64,000 nt of DNA from Diphasiastrum complanatum (lineage: Eukaryota; Streptophyta; Lycopodiopsida; Lycopodiales; Lycopodiaceae), in NCBI GenBank assembly GCA_029204225.1, contig CM055102.1, positions 36,328,585 through 36,392,584 of the forward strand, in the 5' to 3' direction. The notes beneath the pieces were generated by a model. The model was not told the origin of the DNA, ran no database searches, and worked only from the letters and a program-made list of their open reading frames with translations. The position numbers and the translations under genes are program-made. Positions within the stretch are counted from its first letter, which is position 1, and every line of letters starts with the position of its first letter. Shown in pieces: positions 45,811-56,483 of the stretch.

Positions 45811-46900
45811 CTCTTCCTTAAAAAATTCCTTATCTAAGGAAGAAAATCAGGGAACCTTAGTCTAAGGTCATGTTCCTTTTCCCAAGAATCATCATCCTCG
45901 GAACTTCCTTTCCAGTGAACCAAGTACTCAGTTCCCTGCCGGTTTTTGAGCCCACGTTGATGTACATCCACAATGGCCTGTGGTTCCGTAGGTACAAAGG
46001 ATGTCAGGTCCTCCAGCCGAACTAAGTCCTCCTGAAGTATCAAGTCATCCTTTCCACCAACTCGTTCCTGTTAGAAATAATAAATGATAATGCTAGTTTC
46101 CCATAGGTTACTTTGACCCAAAAGGTCGAGACTTGTGTAACCATGGGTTAGGTTTATTATTTAGACCATGTTAAGTCAGTTTTAGTTAAGTTGGACCCAA
46201 TTTTGGTCTAGTAGTAACTCCTGGGTCCAAGTAAAGTCTAATCATGTTAAGGGACCCTATCTTGACTTTTGGGAGTGCCCTATAATTAGTAGTGGGTTTG
46301 GAAGGTTCTAGAACTTAGAGTTTGGAAGAGTCTAGGCCCTTGGAAGGCCTATTTATATGTACTCATTGTTCGTTTGTAATTCATTCCCTTCCAAGCATTG
46401 CTACTATTTTCTCTCTCCTTGAGGGCGCCTAACCCTCTCCTTCTTCTTCTTGTATATGGAGATTGAATGTTAGAAGGATCTTGGCACTTTGATTTCCTAC
46501 AGTTCCTTCAAACGACTAATGTGAAAAACTGGATGAACTTTAACGCCTTGAGGACATTCCAGCTGATACGCATTCCGATGGAGTTTCTTTACAATACGGA
46601 ATGGCCCTGCATAACGAGGTGATAACTTAGGACATTTCCTAGTCTTTAATACCTTAAGAGTCTTTTGGGATTCTAAGATAAACCCAAACCCCCTCCTCAT
46701 AGACCCTAGGTTGTCGCTTTTGATTGGCGTTGCAGTTGTGCTTAGAGATGTATTGTTTCCAAAAGTACCGTAACTCTAATTGCACAAACCATGACCTCTC
46801 CTTCAACTTTTGATGCAAGGATGCAATCAAACTTCTTGTTAAAAACCTAAATCCAGCAAGCACATTATGAACTATACGCAAGTGCACAATCGGCTGGCCA
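45811..46900 (-). pseudogene. Ty3/gypsy chromovirus: integrase C-terminus and chromodomain, split by a solo LTR
   Basis: From 46887 leftwards: degraded integrase, then 'CPKLSPRYAGPFRIVKKL' and 'HPVFHISRLKEL' up to 46507. After the inserted LTR (46069-46501) the frame resumes with 'LVRLEDLTSFVPTEPQ' and the chromodomain 'GTEYLVHWKGSSEDDDSWE' (45935-45880), then the polypurine tract at 45811-45823. Chromodomains can guide integration to chromatin marks. No RT or earlier domain lies to the right. Confidence 0.88.
46069..46501. mobile_element. Solo LTR with perfect 5-bp target-site duplication
   Basis: 433 bp, TGTTAGAAAT...TTTCCTACA, with imperfect inverted ends (TGTTAGAAA / TGTAGGAAA). It is flanked by GTTCC at 46064-46068 and 46502-46506. 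It interrupts the chromovirus integrase between 'SRLKEL' and the chromodomain linker. A TATA-like TATTTATATG near 46350 suggests plus orientation. It results from LTR-LTR recombination after insertion. Confidence 0.93.
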
Positions 46901-46901
46901 C

Positions 46902-48215
46902 TTTTATACAGCTATAACTTACGGTCAAAAAAAAATCAAGGCTCTCTGTAAAAAACTTAAAACTGTGTTTTGATTCTCACAGCCCACTGTAAGAGAGAAT
47001 TTGATCGTAGCAGAATGTGGTTACCGGGCCCATTTTGGGCAATGAAGTGCTTTAGTACCAAGTTACTGACAGATTACACATTGCATGAAATAGAGAGGGA
47101 TACTGCGAATAGGGTAGTGATTATATTCATCAAAGAATGATAGCAATGTAATAGTCCCCATATGGACAGGCTGATCTTAAGCTAAATACAAGTTAAACTT
47201 AAGATTATGTGAAGCTAAGAGCGACTTCGTATTCTATCTAATCTTTGCATGTGCTTATTTATACTTTGTTTTTTTCTCTAGTTGTGTTCTCTCTCTAGCT
47301 CTTCTCTTTGGCCATTCTCTCTCTAGACATAAACACATTTTTTGACATAACTTTTTTGTTTGTGATCAAAATCAACTTTAGTCAATTGCATTGGTTTCCT
47401 AGCAACAACTAGTGCCCTTGGAGATGATTTGATTTGTTGGTCATTATTTGGAAATCATCATTCAAAATCTCTAATCTATGACTTTTGTAGAAGGTTGTCT
47501 CTTTTATATTTTTGGGCAACTGAAGTTGGAAATAAGTATGTATTTTAGAGCGCAGGATCAAGGCACCCCCGACTGAGAGCAGATCATCAGGGACCATTAT
47601 CCATGTCTTGTTGTAGTTGAACAACATGCCCTCAACCAACTGTTTGCTACCAAGCCTGTCTTCTAAGGCGATGCAGCATCATGTATAAAGGCCGGTGCTA
47701 GAAGGTGATTGTATGATAGTTATGCTCAATAATGGGAAATCGTATTTGGATAGGAACAGGAGCTTAAGAGGGATTCACATACGATTAAAGATTAATATAG
47801 TGGAAGTAACTATAAAAAGGCAAAATGCTTGAAGCAAATGTTACAATCAGTAACCCTTTCCCTACTTCTCTAAAGTCCTCACTGCCAGTACTGAATGATA
47901 TCAGAAAAAAATCTTAGTGTAGATGACAGATTTAGCTTCACATTCCCCTGACATCAGATGATTTTGAAGTAGTAAGGCCAATTAAAAGTAAGCGAGGCAT
48001 TGAAAGATAACCCTGCTGTTCACTGGAGATCGCTGTTACAAAGAAATTTGTCTCACCGTCTATTTTATTGCAGTTTTCACTCTTCATTTGTATCTCCACA
48101 GTTCAATCTGATGCCTTTGCAGATTAAGTGATGAAGCTTATACATCTATGGCCATTGCACGCACAATCAACAAAAGGAGTGTTTGGCATGTTCATTTTTT
48201 TGCTGTTTCTTGCAG
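46902..48215. other. Unassigned sequence, distal part of the proposed large intron
   Basis: AT-rich, no recognisable domain. It ends with the pyrimidine-rich acceptor TTGCTGTTTCTTGCAG at 48200-48215. Confidence 0.45.
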
Positions 48216-48281
48216 GAAACTGTTAATGCCAAGCTAAGAGCGGCAGTAATGGGTAGTGACTACTACGTAGAACATTTGTGA
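48216..48281 (+). CDS. Candidate last coding exon of the Abraxas-like gene
   Basis: Follows a strong acceptor (TTTCTTGCAG). In phase 0 it reads 21 residues starting 'ETVNAKLRAAVMG', then TGA at 48279-48281. Appended to '...ALAEQ' at 35772 it extends the heptad-like coiled coil naturally. The donor CAG|GTCCAG at 35773 is weaker than consensus. The join implies a 12443-bp intron. This is an inference from splice signals, phase and amino-acid pattern; a chance match remains possible. Confidence 0.45.
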   Translation, partial: ETVNAKLRAAVMGSDYYVEHL

Positions 48282-50329
48282 CATAGGTAGTCTGGAAGAA
48301 CTATTGCCTGCATGTGAGAAAGTGCTGCAGCGATTTTGCTATCCAGTGTTTTGTGGCTATACTAAGGCAACGGAGTTTCTAGGGCAAAGTTTTGGATTTT
48401 CCCCTTGTAGTGGCCTGCTGTTCCTGGAGCTGCAGAAAGGAGAACTTGAGCAGAAAGTAACTTCTATCTTATCCTTGTTGTAATAAGAAGCGATCAGAAC
48501 TGGGAGTGCTCCTCTGATGTGAAAAATTTGTTTCTGACAATTGAAGAGGATTGTTTCTCTCAGGACATATCACTGGCTGAGAAGATCCATTTTCGAGTAA
48601 GCATGGGCTTTTTTGGGATATGCATGCCATTATCTTTTCATTTGAGTGCTGAATTTGGATGTACTGAAATTGTCAGAAGGTTGTTGATTGAGGCCTTTAC
48701 CATAAGCACTATCCAACAGATCATAAAATTTGCCACTGCTTAGTCTAAGATGTATAGTTTTCTTCCAATTGTATTCATGCAAAAATTATCCTTTTCAATT
48801 TGGGATCTTTGATTTGCATTCGGTAATATGAGATCTGCGTTATTTCTAAAGCCCTTCATTCATGAAATACTTCAATGTTGATGGGGTGCACAGCAGCATA
48901 CCACCTAATTTATTCCCAACAAAACGACTGAAAAAAGAGACCATGCTCTGATGGACTGCACAAGAATTTTATGCTTGTAAAGTTTTGCAAGATTGCAATT
49001 ACTGGAATAAATACGTGTATACTTTCAAAAATCAAAACATGATTTCTCCTTGAAAGCATTTATTTCCCTGCATTACAGGGTAAAGCCTTGGTGTCCAGGA
49101 CTGTATGTAGCTAATAATACTATGAACCAACATTTGAGATCAGGTTTGAAGTGTGTTGCAATAGGGGCAAGAAGTTTGATCATCATCGTGCAGAATGCAC
49201 TTGGGGCTCGAGTGTTGTGGTTACTTTTTCTTGGATCAGAAGAATGCATGTGATTTCCCTTGCTTTTGTTTTTTGAGGGATGTTGGCCATGATTATTTGA
49301 AAATTTGGAACAGTTTTGTGAAATGTTTAATTGCTTTTTTGAGAAGTATAATACAATTTGTGTGCAAAGAGCATCTGGTGAGGCAACATGTAAAATCGTA
49401 TAAGGTAACCAAAGTCACTGGCTTTAGGGTTAACGAATGGATACAAATTTGTATGCCTCTTAATGCAATGATTTCTGGTTTAGGGCAATTGCAACTTAAG
49501 TAAAATTGCTCAAGTAATTGGATAATGACCCCTGAGCAATAGGCAATAAAGGCTAGTAATTAACATCTTCGATCAGACAATAAAGGCTACTAGTTAACAT
49601 CTTCGATCAGACAATAAAAGCCTATTTCACGAGTTGAATAAGGCTTTGTGGATGGACTCGTAGGATTAAAAATTGCCTGTCATTTTTTTTTAATTATTGG
49701 CACTTGCAGCCACTACAATGCATTTCAGTAAGAACAAACGGTATATGACAATCTAAGTAGACAAAGAGAAATAACTTTGAAGGGATGACAGTGGGGAATC
49801 GTATTGTTTGAACTGATGGATTATCTAGTCTCTATATTGAGATTAAAAAATAGTTGTAGTGCAGAAATACTGTTTCAGCTTATTTATATAGAGATTTTGA
49901 GTGCAAAGAGGTAGATTTTGGTTCTCTCCACACACAAGCGGGCTACATCATTATTAGATTTTGAGAGTGACATATCCACATGAGGCCTTGGAGGCTGCTT
50001 CTGCACAAGTCCTAGAGCGCTAGAACATTGAGCTACAGAAATAAGATGGATTCAACCAAAAATAGTAAGTCCAACTATTTAAGGTCAAGATGTAATTGCT
50101 ACTCCAACTTGTGTAGTAGGAATGAAAATCGCAACTTTTTGATCCCTGTGTGGAAACAAGTCCTCCTAGTATGTCAAAAATTCAAGTCCCTATTTAATGT
50201 GTAGAACTTCTACCAATATGTAGTTCAGGAGCCCTCTTGAAACACATCCGTTGCAAAATGTTAAATTCATTCTATTCAGGAGTTATTTTACATTATTGAA
50301 CATCAGCAAACCTATCAACTTCCTGTAAG
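48282..50329. other. Possible 3'UTR and spacer
   Basis: The first few hundred bases may be the 3'UTR of the Abraxas-like gene. No ORF with a recognisable domain. A small 34-bp tandem repeat lies at 49544-49618. Confidence 0.4.
49544..49618. repeat. 34-bp tandem repeat, two units and a start of a third
   Basis: CAATAAAGGCTA at 49544 and 49578, and CAATAAAAG at 49612, each unit followed by TAACATCTTCGATCAGA. Nearly identical copies. Confidence 0.9.
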
Positions 50330-51490
50330 GTGTGAGCGGCATTTGTTCTCTCTCTTCTTCAGTCCTTGGACAATCATCGTTTGTCAGCACCGTTCTTGCG
50401 AGCATTGGAGTATTCGCTCCTTTGCAAATCATCCTGCTCTCATCAAATCTGACATCTCTCACTGCATGTAGACTCTGTAGTATGACGAATTGTTGTCATA
50501 ACCTACTAGAAATCCCTGTTCAGCTTTTTCATCAAGCTTCTTTCGAAGTTTATCAAGAAAATGTGCATAAGCTGCACAGCCAAAGATTCTGATGTGAGAC
50601 AGGTTGGGCTTTCTACCCCACCATAACTCGTGTGGTGTCGTGTGAGGGACACCAGACTTCCCTGTCCTGTGCTGGATGTATGCAACTGTAGCTACTGCTT
50701 CAGCCAATAGTACTCTTGGAGCTTTCGAGTAGGCCATCATGCATCTGGCAGCTTCCATCGGGGTTCTATTCTTCCTCTCTGCAACACCGTTGTGCTGCGA
50801 TGTATAGGCTGCAATCCTTTTGTGAATGATGCCACGATCATTGTAGAAGTCAGTGAAGCGCACCACCTCGATCTGTCCTGATCTGCTTCACTTTGTTGCT
50901 TGTGTATCTCTCTATCCAATTCACATATTCTTTGAGTTTATCAAGTGCTTAGATTTATTCTGAATAAAGTACATTATGACAAATTTACTATAGTCATCAA
51001 TGAAGGTTATGTAATACTTTGGGCCTCCTACTGAGATCACATTGAAAGTCCCACAGATGTCAGAATGCACTAACTCCAGAATCTTGGTCATTCTATAGGA
51101 GTCTTTGTCAAATGGAGTGCATGACATTTTACCTTTCAGACATGCATCACAGGTGGTCGAATTGGTTGCATTTGAGATGCTGACTCCTGTTATTGCTCCA
51201 TGATGGCTTGCTTGGTAAAGTGCCATTGAGTTCATGTGGCATAGTCTTCTATGCCACAGAGTGTCTGGCGAATCATCATAAATATGATGCGCTTGATCTG
51301 CAGGCAAGCATATCTTCATGTGATATAGATTACCTTTCCTTCTTCCTTGGTAACTGGTACTGGCATCAATAACGTTGTATGCTTCGTCAAAAAACGTCAC
51401 ACCCACCCCTGCATCAGCTATTCTTGTCACAGAAAGCAGGTCCTACTGCAGTGTAGGCACGAACAAAACGTCTTCGAGCCATCTGTCTCT
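50330..51490 (-). pseudogene. Ty1/copia integrase, fused by deletion to the end of the RT domain
   Basis: From 51430 leftwards: 'LWHRRLCHMNSMALYQ' (zinc-binding), 'CDACLKGKM', 'LVHSDICGTF' with the catalytic Asp, 'DDYSKF', then, after a frame break near 50920, 'HNGVAERKNRTPMEAARCMM' (Glu) and 'FGCAAYAHFLDKLRKKLDEK'. A shift near 50470 leads into 'VRDVRFDES', the usual integrase/RT hinge, and at once to 'DDCPRTEEEREQM', which belongs to the far end of RT. Most of the RT is deleted; similarity stops at about 50330. Confidence 0.9.
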
Positions 51491-52686
51491 ACCATTCGTG
51501 TTGAGCTAGAGTGAACCAATACCGTTCACTTAATGTTTGAATCCATCTCCAAGAACAATGAATCTGAAGGATCCGCACTTCTGAAATCAGACATAATTTG
51601 TCTTGATGTCACGAAGTGTGAGGTGGCTCCTGAATCTAGAATCACCTCATGTGTGTCAGATGTTGACGCTGCACACGTCTTCACAAATATAGGCCGTCGA
51701 ACAATTTCTGTTCGATCTCTTCGCCCATTTTCGAGCTCTCAGGCTCCTCGACATAGGATGAACTGTTGTTGTTCTCCTATCTGTTCTGTGCTTATTTGTT
51801 CCTCGGGTTCAGGCGACAATCCAAGACTACATAACCCTTTTTGTGATAGTGGATACACTGAATTTTTGGATTGAGCTAGCATGTATCAACTGTGTGCCCA
51901 TCTCTTCTACATCTCACGCAAGTCTTCTTTTCTCCACCTTGCTGTTTTGACCTTCCTTTGCTCTTCCAGTTGCCTTTGCTGGTCCCCTCTGCTTGCTTAT
52001 CATGATCCTATTTTTGATTTGACTCCCTCTTAGACTGAAATTGTTTCTTGGATTTTTCTTTGTTGCCGTAGAGGGCTTGGTCAGAACCATCCTTGTGATC
52101 AAGGTGTTCTCTGGCATCGACTTCCTCTCGAATCTCAACAATTGCCTTTTCAAGGGTCATTGTAGGATCTTTCGTGAGCAGGGTTCTGGTTGTCTGGAAA
52201 GATCTGGGTAAGGCTCTCAACAGGTAAGTGAGCTGTTTCTCAGCTGACACTGCATTCTCTGCTCCAGAGTTATGTAGTGATAGAAATAGATCCTTCATCT
52301 TCCTTACAAAAGAAGTGAGGTCTTTCCCATCCCACCGTAGATCTGTCAGTTGATCTTCTAGCATCATTATTTGATTTCTTGATTTCGTTTGAAATCTCGT
52401 GCAGTGCATCCCACATCTCCTTAGCTTTGGAGAGTGTAGCCAGGTCAAGTGTGAGGCTATCTTCGATGGATGAAGATAGCAAGGCTACTGCCTTGTCATT
52501 TTTCTCCCTCCACTCGCGTAGCTCTTTGCCTGATGTCATAGGCATCTCCTCTGTGCCATCCACCCAAGGGAATAAACCTTTACCCTTGAGTATCAATGAT
52601 GTCTTAACTTTCCAGGCTAGAAAGCTAGATCTTGAAGAATCCAGAACTATACAGATCTTGCTCTATATATTGCTGATTGAAGCCAT
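51491..52686 (-). pseudogene. Ty1/copia gag and protease region
   Basis: Probable ATG at 52686-52684, with a TAG at codon 8. 'FPWVDGTEEMP', 'LSKAKEMWDALHEI', then a frameshift near 52370 and 'FVRKMKDLFLSLHN', 'EKQLTYLLRALP' are the copia gag (UBN2-like) pattern. A complete CCHC knuckle 'CVRCRRDGHTVDTC' lies near 51915-51875. A second knuckle near 51840-51800 has lost its second Cys and its His. The protease part is too decayed to show its catalytic triplet. Confidence 0.88.
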
Positions 52687-52785
52687 TGTTTTTGAAGTGT
52701 GTTCTCTTGTTGATGGTTGTTTGTTTGAATGCTTGGCCTCCTGGATTTGATAGCTTCTTGGCTACGTCAGACCATGACAAGGTAG

Positions 52786-52797
52786 GCTCTGATACCA
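52786..52797 (-). other. Primer-binding site, initiator tRNA-Met
   Basis: The minus strand reads TGGTATCAGAGC, perfect, one base from the LTR edge and about 100 bp before the copia gag. Confidence 0.9.
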
Positions 52798-52798
52798 C

Positions 52799-53460
52799 TG
52801 ATGTGAAACAAACGTGAAAGGAAACACTTTGGATGGATTTCAGATATGATTGCTGGTCACTGCCAGTTGTATCATTCCTATAGTCCTCCAAAATGTAGAC
52901 AGGCACTGCTAATTTACGTTTGAGATTAACACATCATTCAACAAAATTTAAACCAAGGTGCGAAATTAAATGAACAAGTGAAAACAGACACACAAATAAC
53001 AACAGACTAATTTGCATTCAAGATCAGACATGATAAGAGTGATATGCGCAACGACTATAAAATCATCTATTGATTCTTCTGATTCTTCAAGCACTACATG
53101 CAGATCCACACAGTGCGTTGGCGTGAGAGAAAATACAGTTCTCCCACAAGTAATGTCTCACTTACTAGCGGGCTTGTGGATCTACAGATCCTATGCAGAA
53201 AATTGTCTTGCACGCAGGTGGACTCGTATTCTATATTTTCGTCTTCTTGCTTACTAGTATTAGACTACTTCATGTATCTATCAAGTATCATCCAGAAAGT
53301 ATATAGTCGCGTTGTGTAACTTCTAAATTGGAGTGATTAGACATCTTCCTGTGCATGTAACCATGCAATTCCCATGCAGGTCAACTATAAATATAATCAT
53401 CATCACAAGAGTGGCAAATTAGCCATGACCTAGAGTGTATTTGTTGACGTCATGCTATCA
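52799..53460 (-). mobile_element. 5' LTR of the copia element
   Basis: On the minus strand it starts TGATAGCATGACGTCAAC (53460) and ends ...GTTTCACATCA (52799), 662 bp, with 4-bp inverted ends TGAT/ATCA. The palindrome TGACGTCA, a typical bZIP/CRE-type site, lies 10 bp inside the U3 end (53444-53451). The 3' LTR is missing. Confidence 0.75.
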
Positions 53461-53740
53461 GATCAGATGTATGTACTTATGGGTACTTGCATGATCTTGC
53501 CGGTCCTTTTTGGAGCGTGAGGGCAGAAAAAGATGTCGCGATGATTTTCGTGTCGCCTCGTGTCTTTTGACTTTCGCGTCGTCTGACTTTCTCTGGCTGT
53601 ACCGCGAAAAATTCTCTTTCACGAATCTTTCGCGTTCTTGTCTTCTCGTCAGGGTGTTCGCGAACATTTTCGCTTCGTGTTTTTTGACTTTCGTGTTCGT
53701 GAATTTTTTTGTCAGATTGAGGGCTGAAAGCTATCAAAGC
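53461..53740 (-). other. Unassigned junction rich in TTTCGCG/TCGTGT words
   Basis: Between the copia LTR and the neighbouring RT fragment. It has many short diverged repeats of GACTTTCG, TTTCGCG and CGTGTC. No coding similarity. Confidence 0.45.
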
Positions 53741-55085
53741 TTTGGTAATAGAAACGTTTTGTTTCTTCAGAATCAGCACAAGTAGGATTAGTCAATACTA
53801 TACTTGGATCCATTGGAGTATCAATTGGTTTGCTATCAGTCATATGAAAATTCTCTAAAATGCCTTTTAGATATGCCTGCTGGCTAAGATAGATCTTATT
53901 CTGAAGTCTATTTCTAGTAATGTGAATTCCTAGCAAAGAATGGACAGCTCCTAAATCAGTCATGTCGAATTTCTTTGACAAATCACTCTTAGTAGTGTGG
54001 AGAAGAAAAGTGTCATTAGACAAAATAAACGCATCATCTACGTAAAGAGCTATGTGAACTGAATTGGTGCCTATATGATTTGAATAAACATTACAGTCAG
54101 CTGCATTGTTTACAAATCCCAATTGAATGAAATAAGAGTTGATTCTATCGACCCATGCTCTTGTGGCCTGTTTCAGACTGTAGATTGCTTTGTGTAGCTT
54201 GCACACTTTGTGCTCTTGGCCTTTGACTTTGAATCCTTCCGGTTGGAAGGTGTATAGCTCCTCTTTGACATTGTCGTTGAGAAATGCGGTCTTGACATCC
54301 ATTTGGTGCATATTGAGGTCTTCTGAGGCTGCTAACACAGTCAGAGTCCTGATTGACTGCATCTTGACGACATGATTGAAAATTTCTTGATAATCCACTC
54401 CTTGGATTTGAGTGAATCCTTTAGCCACCAGCCGTGCTTTCCATTTAGCAATGGAACCATCAGAGTTGATCTTCTTCTTGAAGATCCACTTGTCAATAAC
54501 TCTCTTGTGAGCGGTGAAGTCGACCAGTGTCCAGGTCTGGTTCGTCAAAAGTGAGTTGTATTCGCTTTCCATAGCTTCTTGCCACTTCTTGGAGTTAATT
54601 GTTTTGGCTAGGCTCTCTGGTTTTTCTGATGAAGTCCAGAATGACTGAGGTGTATACCTCTCAAGAATTGTCCGAGTCCATGAGGATCTATAGACGTTTG
54701 GTTGACCAGGATGTGATGATGCTTCCTCTTGAATTTCTCCATATCTACTCGAACTGGGTTGGTCTAGTTTGATGACAGGTACTGCTCGGCTTCTGTAGCT
54801 GTAGCTGCAAGTTTTGTAGAAGAAACATTATCGTTGGAAGATTATATGCTATGTAAAATAGGCTGAAATGACATAGCATCATTTATCGATGGCTGTTTGA
54901 ATTCATAGTATGTATATTTTTGAAATATTACATCCCTAGAGACAAATACTACATTGGTGGATGGATCATAAACTTCATAAGCTTTATGTTCATCATGATA
55001 GCCAATGAGCTCACATTTATTTGTCCTATGATCTTGTCATGTACTTTTAGTACATCAGTGCTTTTCAACGCATTAGCATATCCAT
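53741..55085 (-). pseudogene. Second Ty1/copia pol fragment (integrase C-terminus and RT)
   Basis: From 55040 leftwards: 'CELIGYHDEHKAYEVYDPST' (integrase C-terminus), then an RT body from about 54600: 'NQTWTLVDF', 'KWIFKKKINSDGSIAKWKAR', 'MHQMDVKTAFLND', the catalytic 'ALYVDDAFILS' near 54045-54010 and 'DTPMDPSIVLTNP'. The RT is open over 286 codons (54572-53712), the best-preserved copia frame here, but the TYR-containing RT end and RNase H are missing. It lies on the 5' side of another copia's LTR and is a separate copy. Confidence 0.9.
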
Positions 55086-55565
55086 TGTAAGCTTTGTAGG
55101 CCCAAAAGGAGCTATTAGCCTTAAGAACAAGGCGGTTCCCTCTTTAGGCCCTCCAAAGTAATTAATAAGGATAATAGGCCAACAAGGGCCCAATGTAGTT
55201 TGAATAATATTTAACAAGAGCTAACTATCCCTCAAAATAGTTAAGTTAAGTAAGAGCATTGTCTATAACTAGGCAAGAGATATCATTTTGTGAATCTTTT
55301 GGCTCATTTGCAAGTGAGAGCTTCTAGTTTCCTTGTGAATGCATGCCATAGGGATCTCCATGGCTAGGTCTCATGTGCCCTATCCACATGAATCAATGCT
55401 CCATTTCCATTGATTGTACTCTTTCTTTCATTGCTAATGTGATTCCATTGAGATCTCCATGTTTCTAGCTTTCTATGAATATGCTATCATGATTGTCTTG
55501 TACTTTTCTTGCTTCTAGCTTTATTTCATTGTTATTGCTATTTGGTTGGGATTTGGCATATGACA
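55086..55565 (+). mobile_element. LTR of a non-autonomous element inserted in copia integrase
   Basis: A 480-bp segment, TGTAAGCTTTG...CATATGACA, begins exactly where copia integrase similarity stops and ends 5 nt before a perfect plus-strand PBS (55571-55582). No second LTR or domain is found downstream, so the element is truncated or the boundaries are approximate. Confidence 0.5.
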
Positions 55566-55570
55566 TTTCT

Positions 55571-55582
55571 TGGTATCAGAGC
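55571..55582 (+). other. Primer-binding site, initiator tRNA-Met
   Basis: TGGTATCAGAGC, perfect, on the plus strand after an LTR-like segment. Confidence 0.85.
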
Positions 55583-56402
55583 ATAGATCCATGATTCATG
55601 ATAATTCTATGAGAATTCCATTAGATTTGATGAGTTTATTGTTTTTGTAGCTTTCTTTTTGCTAATTTCTAACTTTGAATTTTTCAGTTTTGTTCAGACG
55701 AATTTTTGACATTTAATTTCGTTTTTTATTTCTAATTTGATTCAATAGTTTGTAGAGCTTTGTTTTATCTTTAATTTGCACCACAACCATTTGGATAAGA
55801 AATGCAAAAGTTATTGCACTTTTTTCAAAAGCTGTTAAAATAGGTGACTAGAATTTTGCCTTCACTTGATTTGAATTTTTCAGATTTGATCTGAGTTTTA
55901 ATTTCTATTTTCTTTCCATAGAATTTTAAAGCATTATCTTAGCTTTGATCTGATCCATATGGCAGGTCATTTGGATTAGTATCCAAAAAGTTGTGACAAT
56001 TCTTGATTCCTAGCTCTAGTTTTGTTAGTTTTCTTTCTTCAAAATTCTTAGTCATGTTCTGTTGTTAATTTGACATATCAAATCACCTACAATCATTGAT
56101 CTGATACTATAGCCTGATAGAGCTTGTTGTTAGCTTTTCAGAGGTACTGAGTTTCTTTGATTTGGATCAGTATTGAGGAAGTTATGATCAAATTACTAGA
56201 GATGGGTCACATTAGCCAAAATCTTGGAATTTTTTTTAGAAGTGAGAGAGAAGCACTTCAAATTTTCAGATTTGAAGTTTAGTTTTCGTTGTAAATTTTT
56301 TTCACATTTTTCATTTTGAAGATTTATTAAAAGTAAAGACAAACCTAACCCTACCTATATACAGTCCTAACCTACGCGACCTAACCTAAGCTAACCCTAA
56401 TT
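55583..56402. other. T-rich internal or spacer sequence, no coding capacity
   Basis: Long stretches of TTTTGATTTGAATTTTTCAG-like text repeat loosely (TTTTCAGATTTGA near 55685, 55878 and 56267). If internal to the preceding element it is non-coding, as in LARD/TRIM-like elements. It ends with a few CCTAACC words. Confidence 0.45.
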
Positions 56403-56403
56403 A

Positions 56404-56467
<64 letters not shown>
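56403..56467. repeat. (TC)n(AC)n compound microsatellite
   Basis: About 10 TC units then about 22 AC units, directly abutting the 3' end of the COQ4 fragment. Confidence 0.96.
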
Positions 56468-56470
<3 letters not shown>

Positions 56471-56483
56471 CCAGCATAAAATA

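Noticed and set aside
47409-47639. 76-codon minus-strand ORF
   Set aside because: No recognisable motif, no splice or promoter context; likely chance.
48519-48743. 74-codon plus-strand ORF after the candidate last exon
   Set aside because: No domain; better explained as 3'UTR or spacer.
56345-56400. CCTAACC / CCCTAA words as interstitial telomere repeat
   Set aside because: Only a few irregular copies of CCTAA, with no regular 7-bp spacing.
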